Origin: Symsagittifera roscoffensis
Lineage: Eukaryota > Xenacoelomorpha > Acoela > Convolutidae
Length of the DNA: 64,000 nucleotides
Assembly (NCBI RefSeq): GCF_963678635.1
Contig: NC_087062.1
Span: 52,090,473-52,154,472 of the forward strand
Direction of reading: 5' to 3'
Shown here: positions 9,939-21,250 of the stretch, piece by piece
Position numbering within the stretch: the first letter of the stretch is position 1
Layout of the letters: the number at the start of each line of letters is the position of its first letter
Made by a program: the position numbers and the translations under genes
The notes under the pieces: generated by a model
Told to the model about the DNA's origin: nothing
The model's input: only the letters and a program-made list of their open reading frames with translations
The model's database searches: none

Positions 9939-10314
9939 GACGACCAAGAGAGTTAGTCGGAAATCGAACGAAACGAACCGGTGAAGATTACGGCGAGCGA
10001 AGGAGACGATGTACCGTCGGGAACGGCTAGGGAGAGATCACCAAGAACCGTCGGTGGAAAACGAAAAAAAAAGGCGAGTGCGAGGCAGCGACGAGAAAAT
10101 CAACACGACAGAGACGCGGAGCTGACAAAATGGGGGGAGGTATGATCCACCGAATAGAGCACAAGTGAGGACAACAGAAAAAAAAAGAAAAACCTTAAGA
10201 GAGGTTTGGCAGGTGTAAACTAAAACTTAATTAGTAACATGATCCAATAGAAAAGTAACAGTGAGTTAATAAATTTTATATCTACGCTCTAAAATTTATT
10301 TGTGGTTGCCCGAA
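9939..10314 (+). other. 3' untranslated region of the LTR element
   Basis: No frame remains open. A purine-rich tract ends in TGGGGGGAGG near 10133-10141 and could be a polypurine tract. It lies about 170 bp upstream of the mapped 3' LTR start, so either it is not the functional tract or the LTR boundary is more complex than the shared 253 bp. Confidence 0.4.
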
Positions 10315-10567
10315 TGAGATAGGGACCAGTTTTGAGTTTATGTAAGTGCTATCAATTGTTCGAGATAGGAACCAGTTTGAGTTTATGTAAGTGCTATCAA
10401 CTTTTTCTTTCTGTCTGGGGACCTGCTGTCGTGACCTTGCGATCTCTAATGTCCGATGGGATCTGAAATAAAAGAGTGCAGTAAGATTTCGATTTGATGC
10501 CTAACAGTTTGTCTACAATACAATTTATCAACAACCTTTTTGATCTTATACAGTTACGACTTTAACA
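10315..10567 (+). repeat. 3' LTR (253 bp)
   Basis: Partner of 5229-5481, with the same TG...CA ends and the same internal ~45-bp duplication. It is followed by ATAG (10568-10571), the right target-site duplication. Confidence 0.9.
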
Positions 10568-10571
10568 ATAG

Positions 10572-12600
10572 CTTGAGACAGATTTTGTACCGTTGCTTTA
10601 AGTCCTTTTATTATGTTGCTTTTACTTTTACTTTTGAACAAGAACTCGGGGTTTTCTTTTTTTCTTGTTTTGCTTTCGAATGAAATTAATTAGTTAAAGG
10701 CAGAATGTGGATCAAAAGAAATCTGAATACAATTTTTACTGCTGAATCAATGATGAAATAATTAAAAAGAGCTTTTGAATCTAAAGTCAGCCGTTTGATT
10801 TTGACTCAAGTTTGAAAAACTGTCTGCATTAGCCTATATATATTTTTTTAAATTGTTTTCGTTTTTCAGTTTTTCTAACTTACAGTTTTTTTTCTGTTTA
10901 TGGTCATTATATCTTTGCTCCACATGCTAAAAAATTTTTTGAAAAAAAAAATCAAAGCCTCTTTATTGGATCCTTTAGGGTTAAACTTCAGATTTTTATT
11001 GAGGAGGGTGGTTGGATTTCCAAAAAAAAATTTGGAAAGTATTTCTTTTTTTTATCTGAGTCGAACAAATTGATGTCCTGAGATCTTTCGAATCAATAAA
11101 ATCAGCCAACTGTAGCAAAAGAATTTTGCTGCAGGCGATGGAATTATGAATGACCATTTAAGATGGTAAAAACATTTTTGTTTAGTTTTGCTAAATGTTT
11201 TGCTAAGGAAATTCTGGCTGTTCTACATAGTTGTTCTATTTATTGGACATTCAGTAACGAAACTGAAAATTAACAGAGCGCGCATCTGTCCAAAAAATTT
11301 AAAAATTATAATCAGTTGTTCCTTAAAATTAATTTATTTTTGCTTTTTGAAGTATTGTTAATTACTTGGTGTAGTGGCTATTCTGAATAGACGCTAAGCG
11401 AAATCAATTCAGCGTGGAAAAATGATTAGTTTTTGTCCAAGTGCAAAGAACATCCACTTTCCTCATAAAAATTCACTTACTTTTTGTTGGCTCCTTCTTT
11501 TATCAATGTGTTCGCAAAATTGGGTAGTTCATCTACGCTATCTTCATTGCCGAAGCCGAATTGCTTGCCCTTTTTTTAAAATTTGCAGCTCTTTGAACAG
11601 TTTTCATCCACTTTTTTAAAAAAAAAAACATATTTCTTTGTTTTTGGTATTTTGAGTATACTTGCTATGCTCTCACTACTTCTTGTTCCATAAAAGGCTA
11701 CTTGACTGTATCAGTTTTTCAAATTACAGTGTCAATTGCATACGCTAGACCTTATGAACTATGCAGATTCATGTTTTTCCTTTTCAGGAGATTTTTGACT
11801 TTCAAACAACAGTGCCTGGAATAAACTAAAACTAAAATATCTAGCTATGACTTTGTTTACTCATATACTAGCGTTCACTATTTGTGGTAAAGGTATGGTT
11901 TGAGTGCAATTTTTCATCCCCATCCCAGGATTCCACGGCCGAATCTCAAGTCAACCAGGTGTCTCGGTTTAGTAAATCAGATCCGGGCGGATCTAGGTTT
12001 TTCTCGAGGGGGGCAGAATTTCAAAAAAAAAATTAGTTTGAACAATATGATTTTCCGAGCTCTCCCAAAGCACTAAAAAGACCCTGTTTAGGCCAAAATT
12101 TCTGCACTGCAGGCAAAATTTTGGAAAAGAAACAGACCAAAAATAGCGTTTTTAGGCACTTTTTGGAACAATTTTACCGAAAAATTGCGTTTTTTCTGCG
12201 CGCGCTGCCCCCTAAAAGTTAGAATATGTTGGCGCCAAAAGCGCCTTTAGAAAAGTACTAGGGTCCTCCAGCCATTGGTTTTAGCCTTTTTAGAGTTTTA
12301 CCTACACTTTTAGTTTTACTTTGAACAAAAACATGGGCTGTTCTTTATTTCTTGTTTTGCTTCCGAATGAAGTTTACTAGTTACAGGCAGACTGGACCAT
12401 CAAATCAAATCTGGATAATTTTTTTTCTAAAACTTAGTCAATGATGAGATGAAGAAGTAGTAAAATGGAGTTTGGGAATCTGTTATCAGCCGTTAAATTT
12501 CCACTCAAATTTGAAATACTATCTGCATTAACTTGTTTTAAAATTTTCCACGATATTTTTTTCGAACGACATAAAAAACTTGTTAACGTTTTTTAACAGT
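10572..12600. repeat. ~1.4-kb tandem repeat (R3): rest of unit 1 and most of unit 2
   Basis: Sequence at 10610-10850 recurs, diverged, at 12290-12540 (both contain CTTGTTTTGCTT). The segment at 4640-5228 recurs at 11430-11990. After subtracting the LTR element, the period is about 1436 bp. The second unit carries an extra ~250 bp (11990-12240) of the R2 repeat. No gene is seen. Confidence 0.6.
11990..12250 (+). repeat. Dispersed repeat R2, copy 1
   Basis: It starts near a segment reading CGGATCTAGGTTTTTCTCGA, then CCGAGCTCTCCCAAAGCAC, and ends around TTGGCGCCAAAAGCGCC. The same blocks recur, in one or other orientation, near 13.1-13.6, 32.6-32.9, 44.5-45.1 and 45.4-45.8 kb. Non-coding; type unknown. 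Confidence 0.55.
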
Positions 12601-13070
12601 GTCGAAAAAAACCGGTTTGAAATTTTTGACTTTTGGTCTAATTTCAAACTAATGTGATGTGAACCTGTAGGCCTACAATAGCTTATTTAAGCTTGCCTTA
12701 TGCCGTGAAAACTTAGTGAAACTAAAAAAAGTAGTTTTTGGAGTTTTTTAGCGCCATTTTGTAAACAAAATTTTAAAATTCCAAAACTGCAAAAAATTTT
12801 GAAAAGATTTTTCTAACAGTTTTTATAAACTTTTTGTTTTTCTAGTCAATTTTCTACAAAAACTGTTTTCCGAACAGCCCTTTTACTATGACTGTCAAAT
12901 ATGCCTAAGTTTTGTTTTCGTTTTTTTATCACACCATGCGGAAAAAAAACGACACTATTTTACAGAAAAAATGGTTTTCAGTTTTTTTTTCTGTTGAATA
13001 CCCATAATAACATAGTAATACGATAGTTTATTTTATAAAAAGATTTTTAAAGCCCGACTGTTGTTTCCCT

Positions 13071-13088
13071 CGGGGGGGGGGGGGGGTG
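13071..13088 (+). repeat. Homopolymeric G tract
   Basis: A run of guanines broken by a single T, in an otherwise AT-rich repeat region. Such runs are often misassembled; no function is inferred. Confidence 0.7.
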
Positions 13089-13099
13089 GGGATTTAGAA

Positions 13100-13590
13100 T
13101 TAGGCGAGGGTTAAGTGGTAGTAGGTTTTCCAAAAAATGTTTGCCAATTTATTTGACATATTCAGGTTGAACTAATTCATGTCCTGAGCGCTTCCAAATC
13201 ACTAAAGACACTCTTTTTTCACCAAACTTTTCACATCGCCAAAGAATTAGAAAAATACACTAAAAAAGGCGTCGTAAGTTTTTTTTGGAAAACGTTGAAC
13301 AAAATATCGCATTTCCTTTCTCTGCGGGCTCTCCTCCAAATTTAGTTTATATTGACGCCGAAGTCGCCTTTGGAAAACTTTTTGATTGCTCAGCCAAAAA
13401 TGTGTCTCAAAAAAAACACCAAATGGGGCGATTGCACAGTTTTGCTCGCGGAGCCCTGGCAGGGCTCTAAGGAAATTTTTCTCTCTTTTTTTAAACTTCC
13501 CGTAAAACAAAACACTTTTGATCAAAAGTTTTGCTGCTTCTCGGAAAGCAGCCAGTTTTTCCCGACGCATTTTGAGTTCTTGACAAAAAG
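13100..13590 (+). repeat. Dispersed repeat R2-like, copy 2
   Basis: It shares with copy 1 the block around TTGAACTAATTC...CCTGAGC and the ATTGACGCCGAAGTCGCC block, a diverged form of TTGGCGCCAAAAGCGCC. No protein-coding frame is convincing in it. Confidence 0.4.
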
Positions 13591-13642
13591 AAAGACTTTA
13601 TTCTGATAGTTTCCTCTATTTTTCGTGTTTTTCTGATGGATT

Positions 13643-14026
13643 GATTTGATATGATATGAAAAGGTGTAAAATGTTTTGATATGATATGATATGATTTGAT
13701 ATGATATGATATGATATGATACGATAGGATATGATATGATATGTAATGATATGATATGATATGATATGATATGATATGATATGATAAGATATGATTTGAT
13801 ATAAAATGATATAATATGATATGATATGATATGATATGATATGATATGATATGCTATGATATGATATGCTATGATATGATATGATATGATATGATATGAT
13901 ATGATATGATATGATATGATATGATATGATATGATATGATATGATATGATATGATATGATATGATATGATATGATATGATATGATATGATATGATATGAT
14001 ATGATATGATATGATATGATATGATG
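13643..14026 (+). repeat. Pentanucleotide (ATGAT)n satellite array
   Basis: About 380 bp of 5-bp units, degenerate at the left end and almost perfect on the right (roughly 13870-14024). Long open frames across it (repeating SYHII on the minus strand) are a by-product of the 5-bp period, not genes. Confidence 0.95.
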
Positions 14027-14073
14027 GCAGTGAAATCATTCATTTATTTGCGATACATTGAATTTACCTCAAA
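14024..14073 (+). repeat. Direct duplication next to the satellite (copy 1)
   Basis: About 50 bp, starting GATGGCAGTGAAATCATTC, recur at 14773-14822 with one or two differences. Copy 1 abuts the right end of the ATGAT array. Confidence 0.85.
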
Positions 14074-14772
14074 TAAGTCTTTCTGGGAGAGCTGGGATCT
14101 TTTAGACGGCTGGCATCCACAACACTTCAGAACATTTCAACTTTGTCCATATCCCGCCCTTAAGTTTGAGCATGCACATGCAATTCTACACCAAGTTTGA
14201 CTGAATGGTTATGATCATCTTGTTTAATTTGATCTATCAATAATTTAGGATTCTAATGCCAAAAATGATTTTATCGCCTCTTTTCACTCAAGTTTTGCTC
14301 GATTCCTTTAGATTTTTCACATTAAAAACCTCTCGAAGTTTTTGGTAATTTGGAGCAAAACTCCAGGAACAATGTTCATCATGGAATTCAGTTCGTTATC
14401 AAAGTACCCGAGGTTGGCGTCGTAATGGAGTGAAAGAGAGAGAGAGAGAGAGGAAAGATGGAACTAAACCTAAAGAAATAATTAACCATTTTGGTGTACA
14501 GAGTATAAAATCGCCCGCAGTTCGTTTTAATCTGTTGCCATAAAATGCAAATCACTGGACTTTAGTGCCCTTTGCAATACCTACACGCCCTGAAAACTCG
14601 CTGTTGCACATACGTGTTGCGTTATGTCACCAAGGTGCGGTCGACCTAATCAAACGGACCATTCACACATGAACATATCTGACATCTGTTTAAACATACA
14701 GAATAAACCGACTGCTTGCGGCTTTCATCTTTTTATTGATTTTTTCAACTACAGAACATCGAAAATTCCCCC

Positions 14773-14822
14773 GATGGCAGTGAAATCATTCATTTATTTG
14801 CGATACATTGAATTTGCCTCAA
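14773..14822 (+). repeat. Direct duplication next to the satellite (copy 2)
   Basis: Partner of 14024-14073, 749 bp away. Here it is not next to the array, so the array may have grown inside one copy of a duplicated segment. Confidence 0.85.
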
Positions 14823-16600
14823 TCACTCAATCAAACATTGAAGGCTTGAGGCAAGCATTTATTTGCTAATTAACTCCCCTTTCAACGTCATTTTTGTCAT
14901 TGTTATGCCCATTGCTACTCTTATGACCTTATGAAACAGAAGAATTGAAGCGAGACCACGTGACGAGGAAGGAGAGCTGAAATGGGTATAGAGCCGCGAG
15001 TAGACTAGGTGTAATTACCAGGCTTCACTTAACAACTACTTAATACATAACGCTCTATAGTGTGAAGCTATTTTTAAGCTAAGCTTCTACAAATATCATC
15101 TACCCCGCCGGCGTGCGCCCCCATTAAGCATGCTCACTCTCTGCACTACATTTTCATGCTAGAGATAGAATCGGTAAGTCTAGACCACTACTTCCCCTCA
15201 CTTTCCACTGTTGACAAAAGCGCACGTCCATATTCAAAACAAACGCTTTAAGGATGCACACCAATCACTACATTTAGGTAAGTTATATCAAACTCATTTC
15301 AACCTTAATCGAAAAATATCGATTGCAATAATGATAGAAGGTGACAGAGACGCAAACTTTGCATGGACAAATAGGCAAAGCTCTTCGATTACTTGCTAAT
15401 TATTCATACCAGCAAAACTATTCCCTTCACAGGGAATACTATTTAAATTCCCAGGGAGTACTAGAGAGCTACGCGCTCTCTGGTTAAATTTTTCTGGCCT
15501 CCTACTCGTTTTAAATGCAGCCGCCATAGCTGGATTATGGTAGTACTATTTTTCGCTGATTTTAAAAAAAACGTGCGAAAAATTATAACAAATCTTTTAG
15601 GAGTTTTTCTTCATCGAAGTTCGAGTAGGAATCAAACAGCTGCATAAATATAAGTTAACCGATGTCTGAAAAAATCACCATGAACGGCAGTTGTTGGTGT
15701 AAAAAAATTAATGACTTCCGTTTTTAGATAAACTTCTGTCGATTTAACCAACAATTCAATCTTTTGAACTAAATTGTAGAATCCAAATGACGACCAATGA
15801 GCTCACGATGTTTCCCTGAGGTACCTGAAAATGGGCGGAAACAACTCTATTCGATAACTATTTCCTAATTTGTGAAATGATCGGAACAAAAGTTTTTGGA
15901 GAGCATTTTGAGTACTGCGTGTCATTTTGAACACAAAATGAGCGTTCTGAAATTAATCTGACAGTAGTTTTTGTTCCGAGATTCGAAGAAAGTTAGAAAT
16001 ATATACGCTTGGGGTGATTTTTTATTCAGAAAGTTTATTCACACTTTGACGAAAGTTGATTTTGCATGGGCATAGATCCTTCGGATTCTTCGGATTGCCA
16101 AATGAGTATGCTTTTCACTAGCCGAAACCCAAACGGTTGTGCCCGTTTAATAGTTAATAGCTTCAACGCGCGATTGCGTAAGGCAAATTATCACACACTG
16201 ATAAACACTCCAAAATGAATTGAGGCAAACTAATTGGTCATTTTAATTCGAGTCAAATGTTAGCACTTTATGTTTGGTACAAGTATTAGAGTTGGATGCC
16301 AGGAAAAAGTAAGTACAAAAGATGGGTCTCGCAATTTTAAAAAACGCAAGTAAGCAAGCGCAATTCTTGTTTTCGAGCCTAGAATTTTTTTCTTCAGTGA
16401 TCCATCTAAGCTTAAGAGACCCAACTCTTATACTTGTACCTTATATTTGACATCGGCAGTCCAAACTTTGAACTTCATCAAGTATTTATTGTACAAAAAT
16501 TATTCGTGACCAGCTAAGGGGCAGTTGGAACGTTCAGGCGTTTTGCCCTGACATACGAGTTGTCTATTTTGATGCTTCAAAACGAATTGCTTACTGCTTT
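14823..16600. other. Non-coding stretch
   Basis: No gene is recognised. 15000-15200 is locally less AT-rich. From about 15990 there are diverged pieces of the R1 repeat, including the hairpin block at 16527-16562 (TTCAGGCGTTTTGCCCTGA). Confidence 0.4.
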
Positions 16601-16619
16601 TTGTTCAGACTTTTGAAAA

Positions 16620-16870
16620 AAGTGACAGAAAATTTGTGCTGGGGGTGAAAATTTTTTTCAGACAAAAATCGACTTTCAACTTTTCAAATAGCCATTTTTG
16701 ACATTTTTTTATCATTCAAAAAGTATTGTTATTTTTCACCTGTGAGCTTCTCAGTTTAGTTATAGGGTCTTAAAGATTGCCACTTTGCCCTTTTTGGGAT
16801 GATTAACGCGCAATTAATTGTGTGCTTATAGAGCGTAAGCGGAGATTTTAACCTTGTTAGACATTTCCCC
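16620..16870 (+). repeat. Foldback repeat R1, partial arm (forward)
   Basis: It carries the blocks TTGTGCTGGGGGTG, CAGACAAAAATCGACTTT, ATTAACGCGC and GCGTAAGCGGAGATTT, all found inverted in the neighbouring copy at 17073-17592. Confidence 0.6.
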
Positions 16871-17072
16871 AAATTTATAATAGTCATGCTATTCAGTCTA
16901 TTCAATGCTTTGCTATTATCTTCAAAAAGATATTAAAATAAATCGAGCTTTTTTTGAACACTACATTTATTGACAAATGTAATTTTAGGGCGAAACCAAA
17001 AAATTTTATGAGGTTGTTTTGTCAGGGATCTTGGAGTTGTTTGTTGATAACTTATTATTGATGAGAAAAAGA

Positions 17073-17592
17073 AACAAGACTGCTTGTATCAGGGCCAAGC
17101 CCTGAATATTCTGACTGTCTTTTAAGGTTTATGGAGCAGTAATAACATTTAAAAAATCAATGAAATAAAACAAAATGATTTTTTTTCTAAAATTTGGAAT
17201 TTTTTATGAAAATCATCCCGGCACACGCCATATAAAGTACAAAAGGATAGATTTCGCTCCTTGTAACAAACCAATTATGGCAAATAAGCTTCTTTCAACC
17301 AATTTGGAACGATTTATAAGACGGCTTACGCGTTATTAGCGCGAAATGTATCGCGCGTTAATTGTCCCAAATTGGCCAAAATGGCAATCTTTAAACCCTC
17401 GTAACTTTACGAAAAATGATCACAGGTGAAATATCTTTTCAAATTTGAGCTCAGGACAACAATACCTTTCGAATGATATAAAAAAAAATTCCGTCAAAAA
17501 TGGCTAGTTAAAAAGTCGAAATTTGTCTGAAGAAAAAAAAAACCCACCCGAGCATAAATATTCCGTTACTTTCGTATCGAAAGTCGGAACAA
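17073..17592 (-). repeat. Foldback repeat R1, complete arm (reverse)
   Basis: About 520 bp. The outer end has ACAAGACTGCTTGTATCAGG and the small hairpin AGGGC-CAA-GCCCT. The inner end has CTTTCG-TAT-CGAAAG, a perfect 6-bp stem with a 3-base loop, followed by GTCGGAACAA. No coding capacity. Near-identical arms occur at 39117-39617 and 42578-43045. Confidence 0.7.
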
Positions 17593-18635
17593 TAAGCTAA
17601 ATTTCCCCCTTGCAAGTTTGCTTTAATTTGCTAAGCGCTGTGCGTAAATTACTTGATTATGTTTCACTGATAACTCAACTATGAGTTATTTGACTGCACA
17701 TACTTTGTACTGATTTATGAGAAAAGTGCTAAGTATTTATGCTGAGTAAGGTTTCTTATTCAATTTCATTTAACTTTTTAGCTGAGCTATATCGTTCCAA
17801 ATTGATTTGAAGCAAATCATTCGATCTTGTTTTTTTTAAATACAATGTGCAAATGTTGCATCTTCTTGTAATTAACATGCGCCGTGGAGGATAAAACGCA
17901 AGAAAGTGTTTAAAAGCCTTTTTCTGTTTTCTTTTGATTTTTCCAATGAATTTTTCAATAAAACTATTTTTAATAGGCCTCAATTTGCAGTCGGCATAAA
18001 AAGGACTTCGCATTGATATACGAGTGGCCTTGGAGCTGTTAACACGCAAATCAGCGAGTACTCCAAATTGAAATGAGGCAAGACTTCGATGTTTGGAGTT
18101 ATCACTAGAGAAAACTTCACCAGAGATAAGAATAAATTCTTTTGCATTTTGCATAGCCCAAGGGGGACGTTCTTTTAAAAGTTTTTTCAGTAAGTTTTTC
18201 ATGAAATAACTTTTTTATTGAACTTAAATGGCAATCTGATGATTTGTAATTTAGCCCTGATACGAGCGTTATTGTTTGTTAAAACCTCTTAGGCCTGTTC
18301 TGATAGAGCACAAGACTTCGAATTTCTGTGAGATCTTTACACCAAAAGTTTTCAAAAAACATATAGATATCTCAAAACGTTCATTTGCAACTATTCTGGA
18401 GGTAGTCATTGTTTAATGTAGATCATATTTTTCTATTTTCTTTTCATCTCACTTAAATTTTTGGTAGTTTTTTCACAACAGTCAGAGATAAATCGGGCAA
18501 AAAGACCAAATAATCCGGCCATTTCTAAAGGTTTCCGGTTAATGCAATAAACATGAGTGCTCTCATCAGGTCTAGAAGCGGCATGTTCTAATTTTATCTT
18601 TAAATTCTTGAAATTTGAAGTTTGAACATTGTTTT

Positions 18636-18889
18636 TGTCATACCTCTACGTATGAATATCTAAATCTCGAATCCGAACGGATCGATAAACAATGAGTCTC
18701 AACCGAAGCGTGTAAAACAACTAGTTGATAGACAACATCTATTCACGACTGAACAATAGTTCAGACACAGTTCATGTTTGACGCCTATCAAGGTCAACCG
18801 ACCGACCAACCGAGTAAGGTTAACTTAAAATATGAATCATAAAAATAACATGTATGTATACTGAGTTTATCGATCCAGACCGGATGACA
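18636..18889 (-). repeat. LTR (3' LTR of the minus-strand element)
   Basis: 254 bp, similar to 25306-25560. It is preceded by GTTTT (18631-18635), the target-site duplication. The right end reads CCGGATGACA. Confidence 0.88.
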
Positions 18890-19326
18890 TTCCCCATCAG
18901 CGGGAAAATCTAAGCAAAATGTTTTGAACTTTGAGTTTTTAGTCCCCGTGGGACTTTTGATTCCCCCTTTCTTTTTCTTTACACCTCTGCTTGTGTTCAA
19001 TCTTTGTTGGCGTCCTCCACATTATTTCCAGGTTCCTCTTCATCGTACAACTGTTCGTCTTTCTTTTCTTTCTCGTCTTCTTTCAACGTATTTTTCTCCT
19101 ATAAAAATAGAATGTCATTGTTGATATCGTTCGTGTCGTCTTCTTTTGGTGATATTAAGTCCACTACGGCTGTTTTTTTTTCTTTTTGTTTTTCGGTCTA
19201 ATGGTTTCAAAAATTTTGACGCAGGCTTGACATTTCGGTGCCTTTTCCGTAAACCCCATTTCTTGTATGAGGGATTTTAGGCTCGGATTATTGTCTGTGT
19301 ATAACTTATCTGGCGGCGAGTTATCT

Positions 19327-20226
19327 TCAAATTGGATTGTTTTTGTTAATTCGTTTGTGTCGTTTATTGCGTTGATCGGGACAGGATTGCCACTGGCGGT
19401 TTCGCGTTGATTTTTGTAGTTGCACTGCTGGGTTTCCGGGTGGGGTACGTTTTTGATTTAGCCTCCTAGGCGATGGTGCGTTGTCTTCCGAGGCTGTTGA
19501 CGAATTATCGTCGCTCTCTGATCCACTGGATGTTGTTTTCTCCCGGGTAATATTATGTGTCTTTTCAGCCTTCTCCTCTGTTTGTAAACTCATTCTGTGT
19601 GTTATTGCAATTTATGTGTCGGGTGCCCGCCTGTTTGTTTAGCTATCGTTTTGGCCTTTCTTTTTGTCGGACTGCTCTGGTTGGCCTGGCTTGTTGTCTT
19701 CTCCTGTCGAGTTAGTTTTATTGGTAATCCCGTTTCTTCGTCCTCCTTGAACATCGGATGTTGAGGGGCGTTAGGCTTCTCGATGTATAAAAAAAACGTA
19801 GGCATGGTTCTGATCTTCGTGCGGATTTATATGCGACGTAATCACTGAGCCGAGAGGGTCTGCACGGTCCGTAAAGGGTTAGGAAAAATGCGGCTCCGCT
19901 ATTTTTTAATAGTCTTAGTTTTTTCCGAACGTTCGTACCCATGCGGTGTGGAGGGTTTATGTTAAGAGTTTTCCCGTCTATGTTTTTGTATTTTTGCTCG
20001 AATGTTTTTGGATCTTTTAGCTTTGTTGCTAGCCTAATTGTTTTTCGTTCCACCTGACCTATGCTTTTTTTCGTATTTTTGTCTTTTGTCACCAGTACCC
20101 CTTTGTATCTTAACTTTAACCTATCATTGACTATTTCTATAGTTTAAGAGTTTGCACGTCTGTCTTGCTGTGTTGGTGAATTCGCCCTCTGGAGGTTCTT
20201 CGGCATTTGTGGTTTCACTTATAGTT
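19327..20226 (-). pseudogene. pol: C-terminal tail of Pol / accessory region (decayed)
   Basis: Downstream of the integrase core on the minus strand are several short basic, Lys/Thr/Asn-rich frames: 20092-19718, 19805-19602 and 19593-19327. The first contains VERKTIRLATKLKDPKTFEQ and NPPHRMGTNVRKKLR. The last is Ser/Asp/Glu-rich and then Arg-rich. They occupy the place of the basic tail at 9333-9938 of the other element and were probably one continuous tail before frameshifts. No domain is recognisable. Confidence 0.4.
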
Positions 20227-20263
20227 CTTGTTTCCTGATGGATACTTCATCTTCCGACCACCG

Positions 20264-21198
20264 TTATAAGTCAAGCATTATTTCCGCTGGTAGTGGTGGC
20301 TTTGTAAGGTTCTTTCTATCTAAGTATGAATGTTTTGCACTTTCCCAGTTAAAGTTCTTAGATGAACGTTTAGTTGCTACATTCGAAAGAGGAGTTTTTA
20401 GTTTTCGGCCCATGTGTGGTTCAAACGGTGAAATTTTATTGACCCCATGTGGCATGATTCTTAACCTTTTTATAATCTCTGCCACATCGGAAGCGAGTTT
20501 GTATGGTGTTTTTGTTTTGTCTTTATTCATTACGGCTAAACTGCGTTTCAATGTTTGGATCTTTCTCTCGACCACTCCTATTGCTGTATAATCGTCTACC
20601 GGGGCGAGGAGCAGTTTTATATTGTTTGTACTGCAAAATAGTTGAAGTTTTAAACTCTAATTGTTTGCGCTTGGTCGCACCTTAATTTTCGAGGTACACC
20701 GTTATTAGAGTTTGCATAAACTTAATAGCAACATCCGCTGTTGTATTCGAAACAACTTTTGCAGCAGGGAATTTTGACTATTTGTCTATTGCAACCAAAA
20801 TGCACTCGTCCCTATTTAGTTCGTCCGAGAGGGGCCCCGCAAAATCTAATTGAACTTCTTCGTTAGGCTCTTCGACTGGTTCCCTTTGGAATGAATGTTT
20901 TGTTCCTATTATGGGTTTTAAATGTGAACCTTGCTCCGTGCAGTGTCTGCAATTTTGAGCCATTTCTACGATGGATTGGTGGATGTGTGGAAACCAGACA
21001 TGTTGACCCAAATCTAATATTGCTGCCGATCAGGTGGAGACTATCAAGCACTGCCTGCCGTAGCTGTGTAGGGGTGACAATCATTTCATCGATTAGTAAA
21101 CAGTCCTTTCTGACGTGTAGTCTTTTTCTAATGTTGTGGCAGTATTGTCCGTAAGATGTTTTGATGGCTTCGCAGTCTCTCTGTTTGACGAATTTCAT
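20264..21198 (-). pseudogene. pol: Integrase (HHCC and DDE core), frameshifted
   Basis: Three pieces in order on the minus strand. The first (21198-20863) holds the lead-in with DEMIVTPTQLRQAVLDSLH. The second (21011-20778) has the zinc-binding CRHC pair (AQNCRHCTEQGSHLKP) and the first catalytic Asp in VQLDFAGPLSDEL. The third (20575-20264) has the catalytic Glu in MVERKIQTLKRS and the closing block SPFEPHMGRKLKTP. The stretch with the second Asp, about 20600-20770, is badly decayed. The enzyme cannot be functional. The product would have inserted retrotransposon cDNA. Confidence 0.8.
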
Positions 21199-21250
21199 GA
21201 GGGGCGTAGATTCCTATTCTTCTTTGTGGCAGCAGCAATGAGTCATACGC

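Larger units (their letters stand above)
5229..10567 (+). mobile_element. Ty3/gypsy LTR retrotransposon (Mag/CsRn1-like), decayed, with internal gap
   Basis: Two nearly identical 253-bp LTRs starting TG and ending CA bound the element, which is flanked by ATAG target duplications. The internal order is gag with zinc knuckles, aspartic protease, start of reverse transcriptase, assembly gap, end of RNase H, a long linker, integrase and a basic tail: the Ty3/gypsy order. Gag features and the conserved block before the polymerase (LFTRIGKIRN ... GRRVPISLQD) fit the Mag/CsRn1 group. Breaks include frame changes near 6270, 8530, 9043 and 9345 and a TAG at 7936-7938. The 5.3-kb length is short by about the missing polymerase, so the 200-N gap probably hides more than 1 kb. 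Confidence 0.9.

Noticed and set aside
10133-10141. Purine tract as functional polypurine tract defining a longer 3' LTR starting near 10142
   Set aside because: The 5' side has no matching sequence, while TG...CA ends and an exact ATAG duplication define the 253-bp LTR.
13522-14043. Minus-strand frame of 173 codons repeating SYHII
   Set aside because: It is a translation of the (ATGAT)n satellite; a 5-bp period without stops gives long frames on this strand.
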